A stretch of DNA of 12,038 nucleotides from Bacteroidota bacterium. GTDB taxonomy: Bacteria; Bacteroidota; Bacteroidia; Bacteroidales; WCHB1-69. Of this stretch, positions 4,606-12,038 are shown piece after piece (position 1 is the first letter of the stretch; each line of letters opens with the position of its first letter). A program made the position numbers and the translations under genes. The stretch covers positions 1 through 12,038 of the forward strand of contig JAEZOU010000034.1 of the NCBI GenBank assembly GCA_023413895.1. The letters run 5' to 3'. The notes under the pieces were generated by a model that saw only the letters and a program-made list of their open reading frames with translations, made no database searches and was not told where the DNA came from.

Positions 4606-7521
4606 TTAGATGCTTTGTTCGATGGTTTTTATTTCTGCATCGGTTAGTTTATAGAGAAGGTACACTATTTTGTCTATTTCTCTTTTGAGTTTTTCTATAG
4701 ATTTATTAGGAGTCATCTTCTTGGAAGTTCTAATCTGCTCAACTAATGTCATGATTAACTGTTGTTCAGTTAATGAGGCAACGGGTATTGGAAGTTGCTT
4801 TGCCTGCTTAATTCTTATTTTGGGGAACAATTCTGTTTCGGCCTTAAATTTTTGTTGATAGTAGTATTGTATAGCTTTTGAGTTAAGTATTCCAACAACA
4901 TACTGAACTTTAAACATAGAGTCTTTTATTATCGTAGAATAAAGGCTTCTATTGCAGTATAAATTTTCGTCCAAATAAACCACGGTCAAATAAGAGCCTG
5001 TTTCTCTTATAAGCAAGCGTTCCCCTGTATAAAAGATTGCGTCTTTTTGGAACTCAGTTACAACATCTTGGTTTACATATGAAATAGTCTTGTAGCAATA
5101 CTTTTCAACATTGCTGCCGGTAAGAAATCTGTATTTACCTTCTACTTTAGAAACCCTATCCCGGCCTACCTCAAAACCTCTTTGCATTATAGATATACTT
5201 GATAATGGTTTTGAAGAGGCATTCATCTTTGCTAATATATTGTTTGAGTTTCCCAATAAATCATCAAAACTCCAATTGTGAATATTGGACTTGTATAGTA
5301 AGATTGTGGATGTGGGCATATTAACATTTTTGAACACCTCATCCCCTTCATTACGATAAGCAATCAGTTGACTATTGTTTTCGAGAAAGATTCTTAATGG
5401 CTCGAACTTAATTCCTTTTGTGTACAACGATCCGGTGATAAATGATAGCACACCATTGTGATGTAATATATTTATGCTATGTTCAAAGAAATAGGAATAC
5501 AATTCTAAGCAGTTCTTGGTTTTATACTTATAGTATAGGCGTTCTTTATCTACATCTGAAACAACCACATACGGCGGATTACCGATAACAATATCAAATC
5601 CCTCTTTGTCTTCTCGGTTGAACACATCACTGAACCAAGTGTGCCAAAGGAAGAATTTGTTATTCTCAGATGGGTCGATGTTTTTAAGTTCACGAAGGAT
5701 TGAAGGGTTGTATCCTTGTGCCTCTAATTGCTTGTTGATGGTTTCTGCAATTTCCGCTCTCAGTCTAATCTTCTTGTCATGGTCGGAACAAGAATAATAA
5801 GAAGATAGTAACTGTGAGACAAGTTTTTGCTGACGGTTCTTTTCATCATCAAAAAGCAAAATTTCGCCCTTATCCTTCTTGTGCTGCTTTTCGTATGTCA
5901 GTTTGCTCAAATCCACGCCCATAAAACTCTCAATAAGCGAGTTGCCTTGCATAATTTTATAGTCAAGGTTAGGCAGTGGCGATGGTGTTTCCTCATCTAC
6001 CACAATAGAGAGCCAAAAGCGCAAACGGGCAATATCAACCGCTCCTTTCTCAATATCCACACCGTAGATATTGTTTTGGATAATGCTCTTTTTGATTTCT
6101 GCTCGGTCGTAATGTTCTCCACTCAACACCTCACGACAATGCAGCAGTTCGTTGAGCAAACCCATAGGGAATGCTCCCGAGCCAATGGCTGGGTCACAGA
6201 TTTTAACTTCTTCAAGTGCTGCGAGCAATTTAGGTTTTTTATTCTCCAGTATATCCACGACACCCTCTTCTGGAGAAAGTACAAACTGACGAATCTTATC
6301 CTTTGCAACGCTTGTGTTGGTTTCGAGGTATGCGATAAGCGATTCCTGACACATATAGCGTACAATCTCTTTGGGAGTGTAGAACGCACCTTTATCCTTG
6401 TTGTCTTCGAGCAAGTTCTCAAAGATTTTACCCAACATTTCGGGATCAACACCAACTTCAGCATCATTAGGGTCGTTCTCATCAATGGTAAAATTGTATT
6501 CGCTGAAGAATTGGAACAAGCGTTTGAAGTAATCGGCAGGGAAACGGCTTTCTGGCTCGTCTTCCTCATCACGTTCAAACAAACCACCATTGAGATAAGG
6601 AATATCTTTCCACTCATTAAGTAGCGATTTATCCCATCCATATTCCGTAAACAGGGCTTCACGTTCGTCGGGTTTGGTGTTGAGGACGCCAAAGAACAAC
6701 GGTTCAAGAACGGAATCAAGGTAATTATTCTTGTATGCCGAGTTCTCAAACATATTCTGCATATAGTTGAGATCGCCACACATCCAGCCTTTGCGTTGTA
6801 AGAAGTGTAGGAATGTAATTCGTCCCATCATCTTCTTAACATAGTCGCGAATTTTCTTTTCGTTGTGGTCAAATGCCTGCATCAATGCAGCATTAGGCTC
6901 ATCAAGCACCATTTCTTCCCATTTGCTGCCAACCTTGACAAAACGTTTTCCTGTAATATATTGGATAAAGTCGGCATATTGCTCACGATATTTATCGAAG
7001 AACTCATCAGAAAGAGCTTCAACTGAAAAGGCAGTTTTCAGATTCTCAAACGATATTCCTTTCTTCTTCAAAAAATTGAAACGTTCGATAGGCGTTCTGT
7101 ATAGCAAATCATCACTACCGAAAACATAGGTGTATCGCTTAGGCGATGTTGCTTCGCCCTTAATATCACAAATGAATGACAAACGCCAATGGTCGCCACT
7201 ATCAAACACCACCAATGCTGCATCAAACTCTCCCCAAGTAGGATTAATAAATGACTTTACAAGATTGCGAAGCCCTACACGCTTGTTGGCGACAGAGCCT
7301 TTTGTAATATTGTATTGGAACAAACCGATACGGTAACTATCAGTGGTGTCTATATTTCCCAAATAGTAACCCTCGTCAGAGGTATTCTCAATGATTCTTT
7401 CGGGAGTGCTCTTTAATTCCGTAGCATTGAAGAACTGCTGCAAGAAACTATACCACTGTGCCAAATTAAATGATGATTGGAACAGATTTCTCAAACTATC
7501 GGGTGTATATGCGGTTGTCAT
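4606..7521 (-). CDS. Eco57I-class adenine-N6 DNA methyltransferase
   Basis: The 971-residue protein transfers a methyl group from S-adenosylmethionine to adenine N6. Visible motifs are GAFYTPKEIVRYM at 378-390 (typical just before the fold), SAM-binding motif I ICDPAIGSGAFPMG at 441-454, NIYGVDIEKGAVDIARLR at 484-501 (motif II area) and catalytic motif IV GNPPYVV at 647-653. From about 700 the protein becomes a TaqI_C-like target-recognition region with GILNSKAIQYYYQQKF at 877-892, followed by a helical tail (about 914-965). The N-terminal 370 residues resemble those of type IIG enzymes, but a nuclease site is uncertain: D100 and D119-I-K121 could be a degenerate PD-(D/E)xK. It follows the helicase gene by 25 bases and is surely co-transcribed. 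Hand-counted 60-base samples fall from 52% GC (6121-6180) to 27% (5461-5520) just beyond motif IV, suggesting an exchanged specificity half. Confidence 0.92.
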   Translation of the reverse strand: MTTAYTPDSLRNLFQSSFNLAQWYSFLQQFFNATELKSTPERIIENTSDEGYYLGNIDTTDSYRIGLFQYNITKGSVANKRVGLRNLVKSFINPTWGEFDAALVVFDSGDHWRLSFICDIKGEATSPKRYTYVFGSDDLLYRTPIERFNFLKKKGISFENLKTAFSVEALSDEFFDKYREQYADFIQYITGKRFVKVGSKWEEMVLDEPNAALMQAFDHNEKKIRDYVKKMMGRITFLHFLQRKGWMCGDLNYMQNMFENSAYKNNYLDSVLEPLFFGVLNTKPDEREALFTEYGWDKSLLNEWKDIPYLNGGLFERDEEDEPESRFPADYFKRLFQFFSEYNFTIDENDPNDAEVGVDPEMLGKIFENLLEDNKDKGAFYTPKEIVRYMCQESLIAYLETNTSVAKDKIRQFVLSPEEGVVDILENKKPKLLAALEEVKICDPAIGSGAFPMGLLNELLHCREVLSGEHYDRAEIKKSIIQNNIYGVDIEKGAVDIARLRFWLSIVVDEETPSPLPNLDYKIMQGNSLIESFMGVDLSKLTYEKQHKKDKGEILLFDDEKNRQQKLVSQLLSSYYSCSDHDKKIRLRAEIAETINKQLEAQGYNPSILRELKNIDPSENNKFFLWHTWFSDVFNREDKEGFDIVIGNPPYVVVSDVDKERLYYKYKTKNCLELYSYFFEHSINILHHNGVLSFITGSLYTKGIKFEPLRIFLENNSQLIAYRNEGDEVFKNVNMPTSTILLYKSNIHNWSFDDLLGNSNNILAKMNASSKPLSSISIMQRGFEVGRDRVSKVEGKYRFLTGSNVEKYCYKTISYVNQDVVTEFQKDAIFYTGERLLIRETGSYLTVVYLDENLYCNRSLYSTIIKDSMFKVQYVVGILNSKAIQYYYQQKFKAETELFPKIRIKQAKQLPIPVASLTEQQLIMTLVEQIRTSKKMTPNKSIEKLKREIDKIVYLLYKLTDAEIKTIEQSI

Positions 7522-7546
7522 AGTAATATTGGGTTATAGTGAATGT

Positions 7547-10500
7547 TTATTTGAAGCTCTCGGATATGATAATCTGTGGATTGGAAATATCTTGGGCATC
7601 GTGGCGTTGCTCCTTGTTCATCGTCTGATATTCGCCAAGCAATTCCGAGATTTTGTTTTGCAGGATATACTCGTCCTGTTTTATCTTTGCACGGTCATTC
7701 TTGTACTCGCGTGACAAGGCTTTCAGATAGCGAGGTAGTTGGGCATAGATACCCTCATTGATATATCCCATCAAGACATCGCACTGCGATTTCAATTCGC
7801 TATCTGTTGTTATCTGCTTGATGGTACGCAAAAACTTATTGGCTTCGAGCGAAGTCTTGTCAAGGTCGGTGCGATTGATAGATGATGTATCGGCGGCCTC
7901 TACATATTCAGTCGTATATTGAGCCAACGCACTATTTACATGCTTGTAATGTTGCTCCTCATTTGCGAATGGTACAGGCTGTTCTTCGGGTTTGGCTTTG
8001 AGATATTTTACCGCTTCGAGGAAGTCTATGACCTCTACGCCTGTTGAAGTGGCCAAATAGAGCTCGGTCTTAACATTAGAAGAGACGAAGACTACTGACT
8101 TTCCACTATGTTTTCCTGTATCACGCATTACTCGACTCTTCATTGGCAGAGCCTTGATTTTGCGATACAGTTCACGATCGCTATTGTAGAGTTCACGCAC
8201 CTCACGTAATAGGGCAATCTTCTTGTCAATGCTATCCTTAACATTGTTATCGAACATCTGGAACTCCTTTACAATCTCCTCTTTGGAATAGATTTGAGCA
8301 TCTTCACCAAATGCCGAATGGAAGCCCTGCAATTTTACAAGGGCATTCTTGTAGAGTTGGATTTCCTTATCACCCTGTTGTGATGGATAGAACATATAGT
8401 TGTAGATGTTCGGAGCCACTGAGCCGATACGGTTTACACGACCTATACGCTGCATCAATCGGGTTGCATTCCAAGGCGAATCATAATTGACAATCACATT
8501 GGAGCGATGCAAGTTCACACCTTCGGCCAACACATCAGAGGTAATGATGATGTTGTACTTCATAGAATCGCTATCGAAATTTGCATCGAAATTCTCTTTA
8601 ATAGTCTGCCCCAATCGGTTACGGTTTGCGGCTGTTACCATCAACACATCGGTACGACCAATCTCATTTGTAAGTCTATCGTACAAATAGTTCAGTGTAT
8701 CCACGCTCTCGGAGAACAGCACCAATTTACCCGATGGATTTATCTCTTTGTCGAAGAATTTATAAGTCAGGTTTTCTCGGAACTTATCAAACTTCGGGTC
8801 ATCATTCTCTTTTGCCCAATCTGCATTGAGTTGTTCCAATATCTCACGGTCGTGGTGGAGCATTTTAAGGAAATCGGAAGTGAAAGCATTAGCTGAGAAG
8901 AGAATATCCTCGGCTGCATATCCCTTGGCAATGGCATACTCGATAATCTCATCAAGCTCCATATTCTTTGCTTGCAGGTCTTTCACTTTCAAGTCGGGTG
9001 CAATGATTACTTTGTCCTCATCGAACATCTTAATCATATCTGTCGTGATACGAAGAAGTGTGTGAAGCGACTTCTTGAAGGCATAGAAACTGCTCTCCAA
9101 ACGCTTAACCATATGGACACGATAGATTGCTGCCAATGTCTGACCGATGTGTACAGCGTTCTTATATTTGTTACGATATTCAGGTTTTAGGAACTCAACG
9201 GCACGATAACGGGCATAAGTAAGTCCCTTGCCCTCTGGATTATCTTCTGTTTTGCCATCGGTCAGTTGTTTCAAAGTCTCGTAAAAACGATTGCTTGTAT
9301 CGGAGTCCATCACATACTCCAATTCATTTGGTGGCAGGATGTTGGGGAATATGATACCCTGCGACTTGATGTCTGCTTTATAATCGGAGTCATTTAGAAT
9401 GTTATTGCGTGTACGGCGGACTGTTACCTTGTCGATAACCTTACTGCGTATCTGCTCGTAGATTCTATCTACCTCAGCAGTAACATCACGCTGGTCGCGC
9501 TCACGCATCAGTTTCTTATAGTCATCGATAAGTGGAGCAAAAAAGCCTTTGAGATTGGGTACTCCATCAATGGTACAGCTTTGACTGTTTTGGAACAGCA
9601 ACAACTGATTCAACAAATCTTCAGGGCGGTTACAAAGTGGGGTTGCAGAAAGAAGCATCACTTTCTTCTGGGAACTCTTCAACAAGCCCATATTCATACA
9701 AGGAGACTTGCATATCTTTTGCAACTCGTCATACTTGCCCGAACTATCACTGCGAAAACCATGTGCTTCATCTACAATGATTAAGTCAAACTCTTCTTTA
9801 TCCTTGTAGTTATCTTTACCTTCAAGAACTTTGGATAGACTACCATTGGTGACGAACTGAGCCTTTTTGTAGATGCCGAACAACTTGAATGTGTTTCGCC
9901 AGTTGTCTTCCAGAGCAGGCGGATAGACAACAAGTATATTGGTATTTTTACCGTTAGCCTCTACAAAGCGTTTGGCTATCATTGTGGCTATCATCGTCTT
10001 TCCCAAACCCACCACATCGGCAAGGAACAAACCATTATGTTGCATCAGCATCTGGTATCCTTGAATAACGGCATCTTTCTGATACTTCAAATCCTTGACA
10101 CCATCGGGCAACTGAATGGAGAAATCATCTTCAACTTGGTCTCCAAAAGTATCGATAAGCACTTTGATGTATAGTTCGTAGGGCGTTGGCTGATAACCTA
10201 AGTATGTTTTCTTCTTATATTCTTCAATATCTTCTGCGGTCAATGGTACTGCCTCGTTCCACAAAGCCCAAAACTCATCGGAGCAATACTTCACATCGTC
10301 AAAGTCTTTCATTGCTACATTAAGCTCGTACTGTGGCGGTTGCTTGATACCTAAGCCCGAATCGGAAATATTGGAAGAACCCATAATGACCCAACCATCG
10401 CTGTTCTCGCTATGATTTTGTGGCAAGCACAAGTAGAATTTGGCGTGCAGATTCTTAGTGGCGTGGATTCTCATCTGCAAACGTCCCGAAACAAGGTCTT

Positions 10501-10840
10501 CGCACATCTGCAAGATACCTTCCTCCACCTCGGGAGAATATTGGGCATTTACTATGTCCTCCTTGAAACCATTGTGATAGATTTCCTTTGCCTTCTCCTC
10601 ATCAGCAAGCATCAGGAGAGCCTTGTTGTGCTTACGGAAAATGTCATCGATGTTGATACCGACCAAGATTTTAATCTCGGATATATCGCCTAACTCTTTA
10701 CGCAACTTGAAGTAACCCGATGAACGGAAGAAACCTACAACCGCCAAGAAGCGGTCAAATGTTGCCATCTCCGATGCAATGCCTTTCAGTTTGTCGAAAA
10801 GCGTATTGCCAAGTCCATTATTGAAAAACTTTGTACTCAT
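7547..10840 (-). CDS. PLD-domain / SNF2-family helicase fusion
   Basis: The 1097-residue protein begins with a phospholipase D-like domain (about 1-200). A single HKD-type motif has H132 and K134 in NLHAKFYL, followed by GSSNISDSG at 154-162; the usual Asp of HxKxxxxD is replaced. One HKD per chain implies a dimeric active site, as in the nuclease BfiI. A superfamily 2 motor follows: DVVGLGKT at 275-282 (motif I), VDEAH at 356-360 (motif II), LLSAT at 396-400 (motif III), TSDVLAEGVNLH at 767-778 (motif V) and MQRIGRVNRIGS at 796-807 (motif VI with arginine fingers). The long insert between the RecA lobes (about 440-690) is helical. The C-terminal 290 residues are helical and unassigned. It is the first gene of the minus-strand operon and should provide DNA translocation and probably cleavage for the methyltransferase downstream. 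DISARM combines similar parts on separate genes, but its DrmA and DrmB are not in this window. Confidence 0.93.
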   Translation of the reverse strand: MSTKFFNNGLGNTLFDKLKGIASEMATFDRFLAVVGFFRSSGYFKLRKELGDISEIKILVGINIDDIFRKHNKALLMLADEEKAKEIYHNGFKEDIVNAQYSPEVEEGILQMCEDLVSGRLQMRIHATKNLHAKFYLCLPQNHSENSDGWVIMGSSNISDSGLGIKQPPQYELNVAMKDFDDVKYCSDEFWALWNEAVPLTAEDIEEYKKKTYLGYQPTPYELYIKVLIDTFGDQVEDDFSIQLPDGVKDLKYQKDAVIQGYQMLMQHNGLFLADVVGLGKTMIATMIAKRFVEANGKNTNILVVYPPALEDNWRNTFKLFGIYKKAQFVTNGSLSKVLEGKDNYKDKEEFDLIIVDEAHGFRSDSSGKYDELQKICKSPCMNMGLLKSSQKKVMLLSATPLCNRPEDLLNQLLLFQNSQSCTIDGVPNLKGFFAPLIDDYKKLMRERDQRDVTAEVDRIYEQIRSKVIDKVTVRRTRNNILNDSDYKADIKSQGIIFPNILPPNELEYVMDSDTSNRFYETLKQLTDGKTEDNPEGKGLTYARYRAVEFLKPEYRNKYKNAVHIGQTLAAIYRVHMVKRLESSFYAFKKSLHTLLRITTDMIKMFDEDKVIIAPDLKVKDLQAKNMELDEIIEYAIAKGYAAEDILFSANAFTSDFLKMLHHDREILEQLNADWAKENDDPKFDKFRENLTYKFFDKEINPSGKLVLFSESVDTLNYLYDRLTNEIGRTDVLMVTAANRNRLGQTIKENFDANFDSDSMKYNIIITSDVLAEGVNLHRSNVIVNYDSPWNATRLMQRIGRVNRIGSVAPNIYNYMFYPSQQGDKEIQLYKNALVKLQGFHSAFGEDAQIYSKEEIVKEFQMFDNNVKDSIDKKIALLREVRELYNSDRELYRKIKALPMKSRVMRDTGKHSGKSVVFVSSNVKTELYLATSTGVEVIDFLEAVKYLKAKPEEQPVPFANEEQHYKHVNSALAQYTTEYVEAADTSSINRTDLDKTSLEANKFLRTIKQITTDSELKSQCDVLMGYINEGIYAQLPRYLKALSREYKNDRAKIKQDEYILQNKISELLGEYQTMNKEQRHDAQDISNPQIIISESFK

Positions 10841-10847
10841 GCTGTAT

Positions 10848-10878
10848 CAAAGTTTTGTAGGGCTTAGGACTTCGGCAA
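10848..10878 (-). promoter_or_regulatory. Weak candidate promoter of the helicase operon
   Basis: On the minus strand TTG (10878-10876) and AAACTTTG (10855-10848) are 20 bases apart, the right spacing for a Bacteroidetes promoter, but the -7 box lacks its first T. Transcription would start almost at the ATG. The alternative is read-through from the RNA promoter at 11256-11263. Confidence 0.25.
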
Positions 10879-10916
10879 CCCTCAGGTTTATAAGAAACGA
10901 TTGAACTTCAAGACAT

Positions 10917-10954
10917 AAAAAAAGCGTGAAGCCCTGCACTGTCGCTCGCTTCAC
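10917..10954 (-). terminator. Rho-independent terminator of the candidate RNA
   Basis: Minus strand: GTGAAGC (10954-10948), a 15-nt loop, GCTTCAC (10932-10926), then GC and seven T (10923-10917). The stem is perfect. It lies about 75 bases before the helicase start. Confidence 0.8.
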
Positions 10955-11253
10955 ACCTTGAGGCTCGTAGGAATTGCCCTGTCTGTCGAAACGAGCAACG
11001 CAGAAACCTCACGCCGATATGTATAACAATCCACCATACCGATAGTTCCATTGGTGTACGGATACACCAATGGCTATCAAGGCATAGTCGGTATGCATCA
11101 ACACACCCACGGAGCATTCACGTTGCTTGGTATTTGACAGACAATTTGAAATTTTCCTACGATTTCAAGGTGTCAAAACCAAAGCGTAGTAAACGCCTTT
11201 ATCTATGTCTGCTACGCTGCAAAACTACTGATAGCGTATTGCAGAAATAGCAG
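10917..11253 (-). ncRNA. Candidate structured RNA, about 335 nt, unidentified
   Basis: The stretch has a perfect -7 box upstream and a terminator at the end, and is filled with helices. In minus-strand order: 11253-11248 with 11214-11209 enclosing 11244-11239 with 11222-11217; 11177-11171 with 11139-11133 enclosing 11168-11162 with 11152-11146; a three-part hairpin at 11095-11035 whose tip is an 11-bp perfect stem (11073-11063 with 11058-11048, loop TCCG); 10996-10991 with 10968-10963; and the terminator stem. No coding sequence is convincing here. It lacks the sequence hallmarks I know for RNase P RNA (GAGGAAAGTCC) and a tRNA-like end expected of tmRNA. A Bacteroidales-specific family such as Bacteroidales-1 or a 6S-like RNA is possible, but I cannot match it from memory. 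Ends are estimated from the promoter and T tract. Confidence 0.6.
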
Positions 11254-11255
11254 CG

Positions 11256-11263
11256 CAAAAATA
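11256..11263 (-). promoter_or_regulatory. Promoter -7 box of the candidate RNA
   Basis: Minus strand TATTTTTG (11263-11256) matches TAnnTTTG exactly. The -33 position, about 20 bases upstream, is only a T-rich run (TTTTTTCG). Confidence 0.55.
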
Positions 11264-11273
11264 ATAAAAAAAT

Positions 11274-11308
11274 CTCTTGTACGAAAAAATTTCTTAATTT
11301 TTCAAGAG
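11274..11308. repeat. Imperfect inverted repeat over the -33 region of the RNA promoter
   Basis: CTCTTG (11274-11279) pairs with CAAGAG (11303-11308). Inside, GAAAAAATT and AATTTTTC form an imperfect AT-rich stem around TCTT. Its position over the -33 site makes it a candidate binding site for a regulator; it could also be a weak hairpin. Confidence 0.35.
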
Positions 11309-11364
11309 GAGCATTTTAGGCTGGGAAGAATTGAGACAGTTTCTCCCCCATTCCACCACAAATA

Positions 11365-11395
11365 AAAAAGCGCACTCATTTTTTGAGCGCGCTTT
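11365..11395 (-). terminator. Terminator of the T9SS cargo gene
   Basis: Minus strand: AAAGCGCGCTCA (11395-11384), five A, then TGAGTGCGCTTTTTT (11378-11364). The stem has one G-U pair. It starts 21 bases after the stop codon of the gene at 11417. Confidence 0.85.
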
Positions 11396-11416
11396 GAGTA
11401 TAGAGTGCTATAACAA

Positions 11417-12038
11417 TTATCTCTTTACAAATCGTTTCGTTACAACTCCTTCGGCAGCATTAATGCGCACCAAGTAGATTCCGTTTGCCAAGTGTGAAAC
11501 GTCAACTTGTGCTGTGGTGCTTTCGAGGGTAGTAGTTGCGATCAACTTGCCGTAAGCGTCGAAGAGTTGCATTTCTGCGCCTACTAAACGACTATCAGCC
11601 ACGCGAATCTGCACTTGTGAAGTTGCTGGATTTGGATAGAGTACTACTGCTGCGTTGAGGTCGTTTTCTTCAATTCCAGTTTCCTCTACAAATTCAACCG
11701 CGATAGTGTGGTTTGCTACAATATTAGAGAAGGTATAGCTGTTGTCAGCAGGAATTGCGGTTTCCACATCATCAACTAACAATTGGTCAACCACTGCGCC
11801 CGCGTCGGCCGTGAAGGTGAAGGTTGCGTTGTCGCCTTCGTTCACAGTAATTGCGCCGGTCGGAGTGATGGTTCCAGGACCCGTAGCGGTAGCCGTAATG
11901 GTGTAAGTGTTTACTTGCGCTGCCAAGGTGGTGAACGGAATTTCAGCAGACCAATCGCTTTCGTTGCCATTGCCACAAACCGATTTTACGCGAACTACAT
12001 AGTTGGTTGAAGCGGTCAAGCCCGAAATGGTATATGTA
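11417..12038 (-). CDS. T9SS-exported protein, C-terminal part (start outside window)
   Basis: The frame stays open to the window edge, so the TTG at 12019 is an internal Leu and the gene begins beyond 12038. In order it shows the end of a fibronectin type III domain (TYTISGLTASTNYVVRVKSVCGN then WSAEIPFTTL); a beta-rich repeat (ITATATGPGTITPTGAITV, then NATFTFTADAGAVVDQLLVD), similar to bacterial Ig-like or InlB-B-type units; a short linker; and a type IX secretion sorting domain of about 75 residues. The sorting domain contains LYPNPATSQVQIRV, FDAYGKLIATT, VDVSHLANGIYLVRI and the basic end KRFVKR. Such domains direct a protein from the periplasm across the outer membrane and are then removed or used for attachment. 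The catalytic or binding part is not in the window, so the function is unknown. It is separated from the defence operon by its own terminator. Confidence 0.93.
   Translation of the reverse strand, partial: TYTISGLTASTNYVVRVKSVCGNGNESDWSAEIPFTTLAAQVNTYTITATATGPGTITPTGAITVNEGDNATFTFTADAGAVVDQLLVDDVETAIPADNSYTFSNIVANHTIAVEFVEETGIEENDLNAAVVLYPNPATSQVQIRVADSRLVGAEMQLFDAYGKLIATTTLESTTAQVDVSHLANGIYLVRINAAEGVVTKRFVKR

Noticed and set aside
5827..6624. Plus-strand open frame of 265 codons
   Set aside because: It is antisense to the motif I region of the methyltransferase, whose motifs prove the minus-strand reading.
7391..7714. Plus-strand open frame of 107 codons across the helicase/methyltransferase junction
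   Set aside because: It is antisense to the ends of two well-supported genes. The hydrophobic text is a by-product of the opposite strand.
10908..11117. Minus-strand open frame of 69 codons, and a 29-codon one from an ATG at 11098
   Set aside because: Both lie inside the candidate structured RNA, one runs through its terminator, and the encoded text is rich in Cys, Arg and Trp without domain pattern.
1..12038. CRISPR array, tRNA, rRNA, transposase or integrase
   Set aside because: I saw no regularly spaced repeats, no tRNA-like sequence and no recombinase motifs on either strand, so the means by which the island moved is not visible here.

Overview
The window comes from a member of the Bacteroidetes, most likely the order Bacteroidales. 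At the right edge is a protein ending in a type IX secretion (Por) sorting domain. At the left edge is a PepSY-like lipoprotein. The promoters fit the TAnnTTTG -7 box of this phylum, and most starts have A-rich upstream sequence rather than a clear Shine-Dalgarno. I cannot name the species.

Layout. 1-419: 3' part of a lipoprotein gene, closed by a strong terminator. 420-1589: low-density accessory region with a possible gene remnant, a 56-residue hypothetical gene, a short RhuM-like protein gene and two promoters that each carry dyad symmetry near the -33 position. 1590-4541 (+ strand): a tight three-gene operon encoding an unrecognised 309-residue protein, an ABC-class AAA ATPase and a DUF4435/TOPRIM-like protein. 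The last two resemble the AriA/AriB pair of the PARIS anti-phage system. 4531-4584: a long perfect inverted repeat separating two convergent operons. 4606-10840 (- strand): a two-gene operon encoding a PLD-SNF2 helicase fusion and an Eco57I-class adenine-N6 methyltransferase, which looks like a restriction-modification-type module. 10841-11416: no convincing protein gene, but a candidate minus-strand structured RNA of about 335 nt with its own promoter and terminator, then the terminator of the next gene. 11417-12038 (- strand): C-terminal part of a T9SS cargo protein.

How the parts may work together. The window reads as a defence island between two envelope or secretion genes. The helicase/methyltransferase pair would mark self DNA and attack unmarked DNA; its only visible nuclease candidate is the HKD/PLD domain. 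PARIS systems are known to be triggered by phage anti-restriction proteins, so a PARIS-like operon facing a restriction-type operon makes functional sense as a backup. That link is inferred from position. The plus-strand operon is AT-rich (one hand-counted 60-base sample was 32% GC), whereas a sample in the helicase was about 50%. The methyltransferase drops to AT-rich sequence just after its catalytic NPPY motif, which suggests separate origins and an exchanged specificity region. The least explained items are the first gene of the three-gene operon, which ends in a candidate sliding-clamp-binding motif, and the structured RNA upstream of the helicase.
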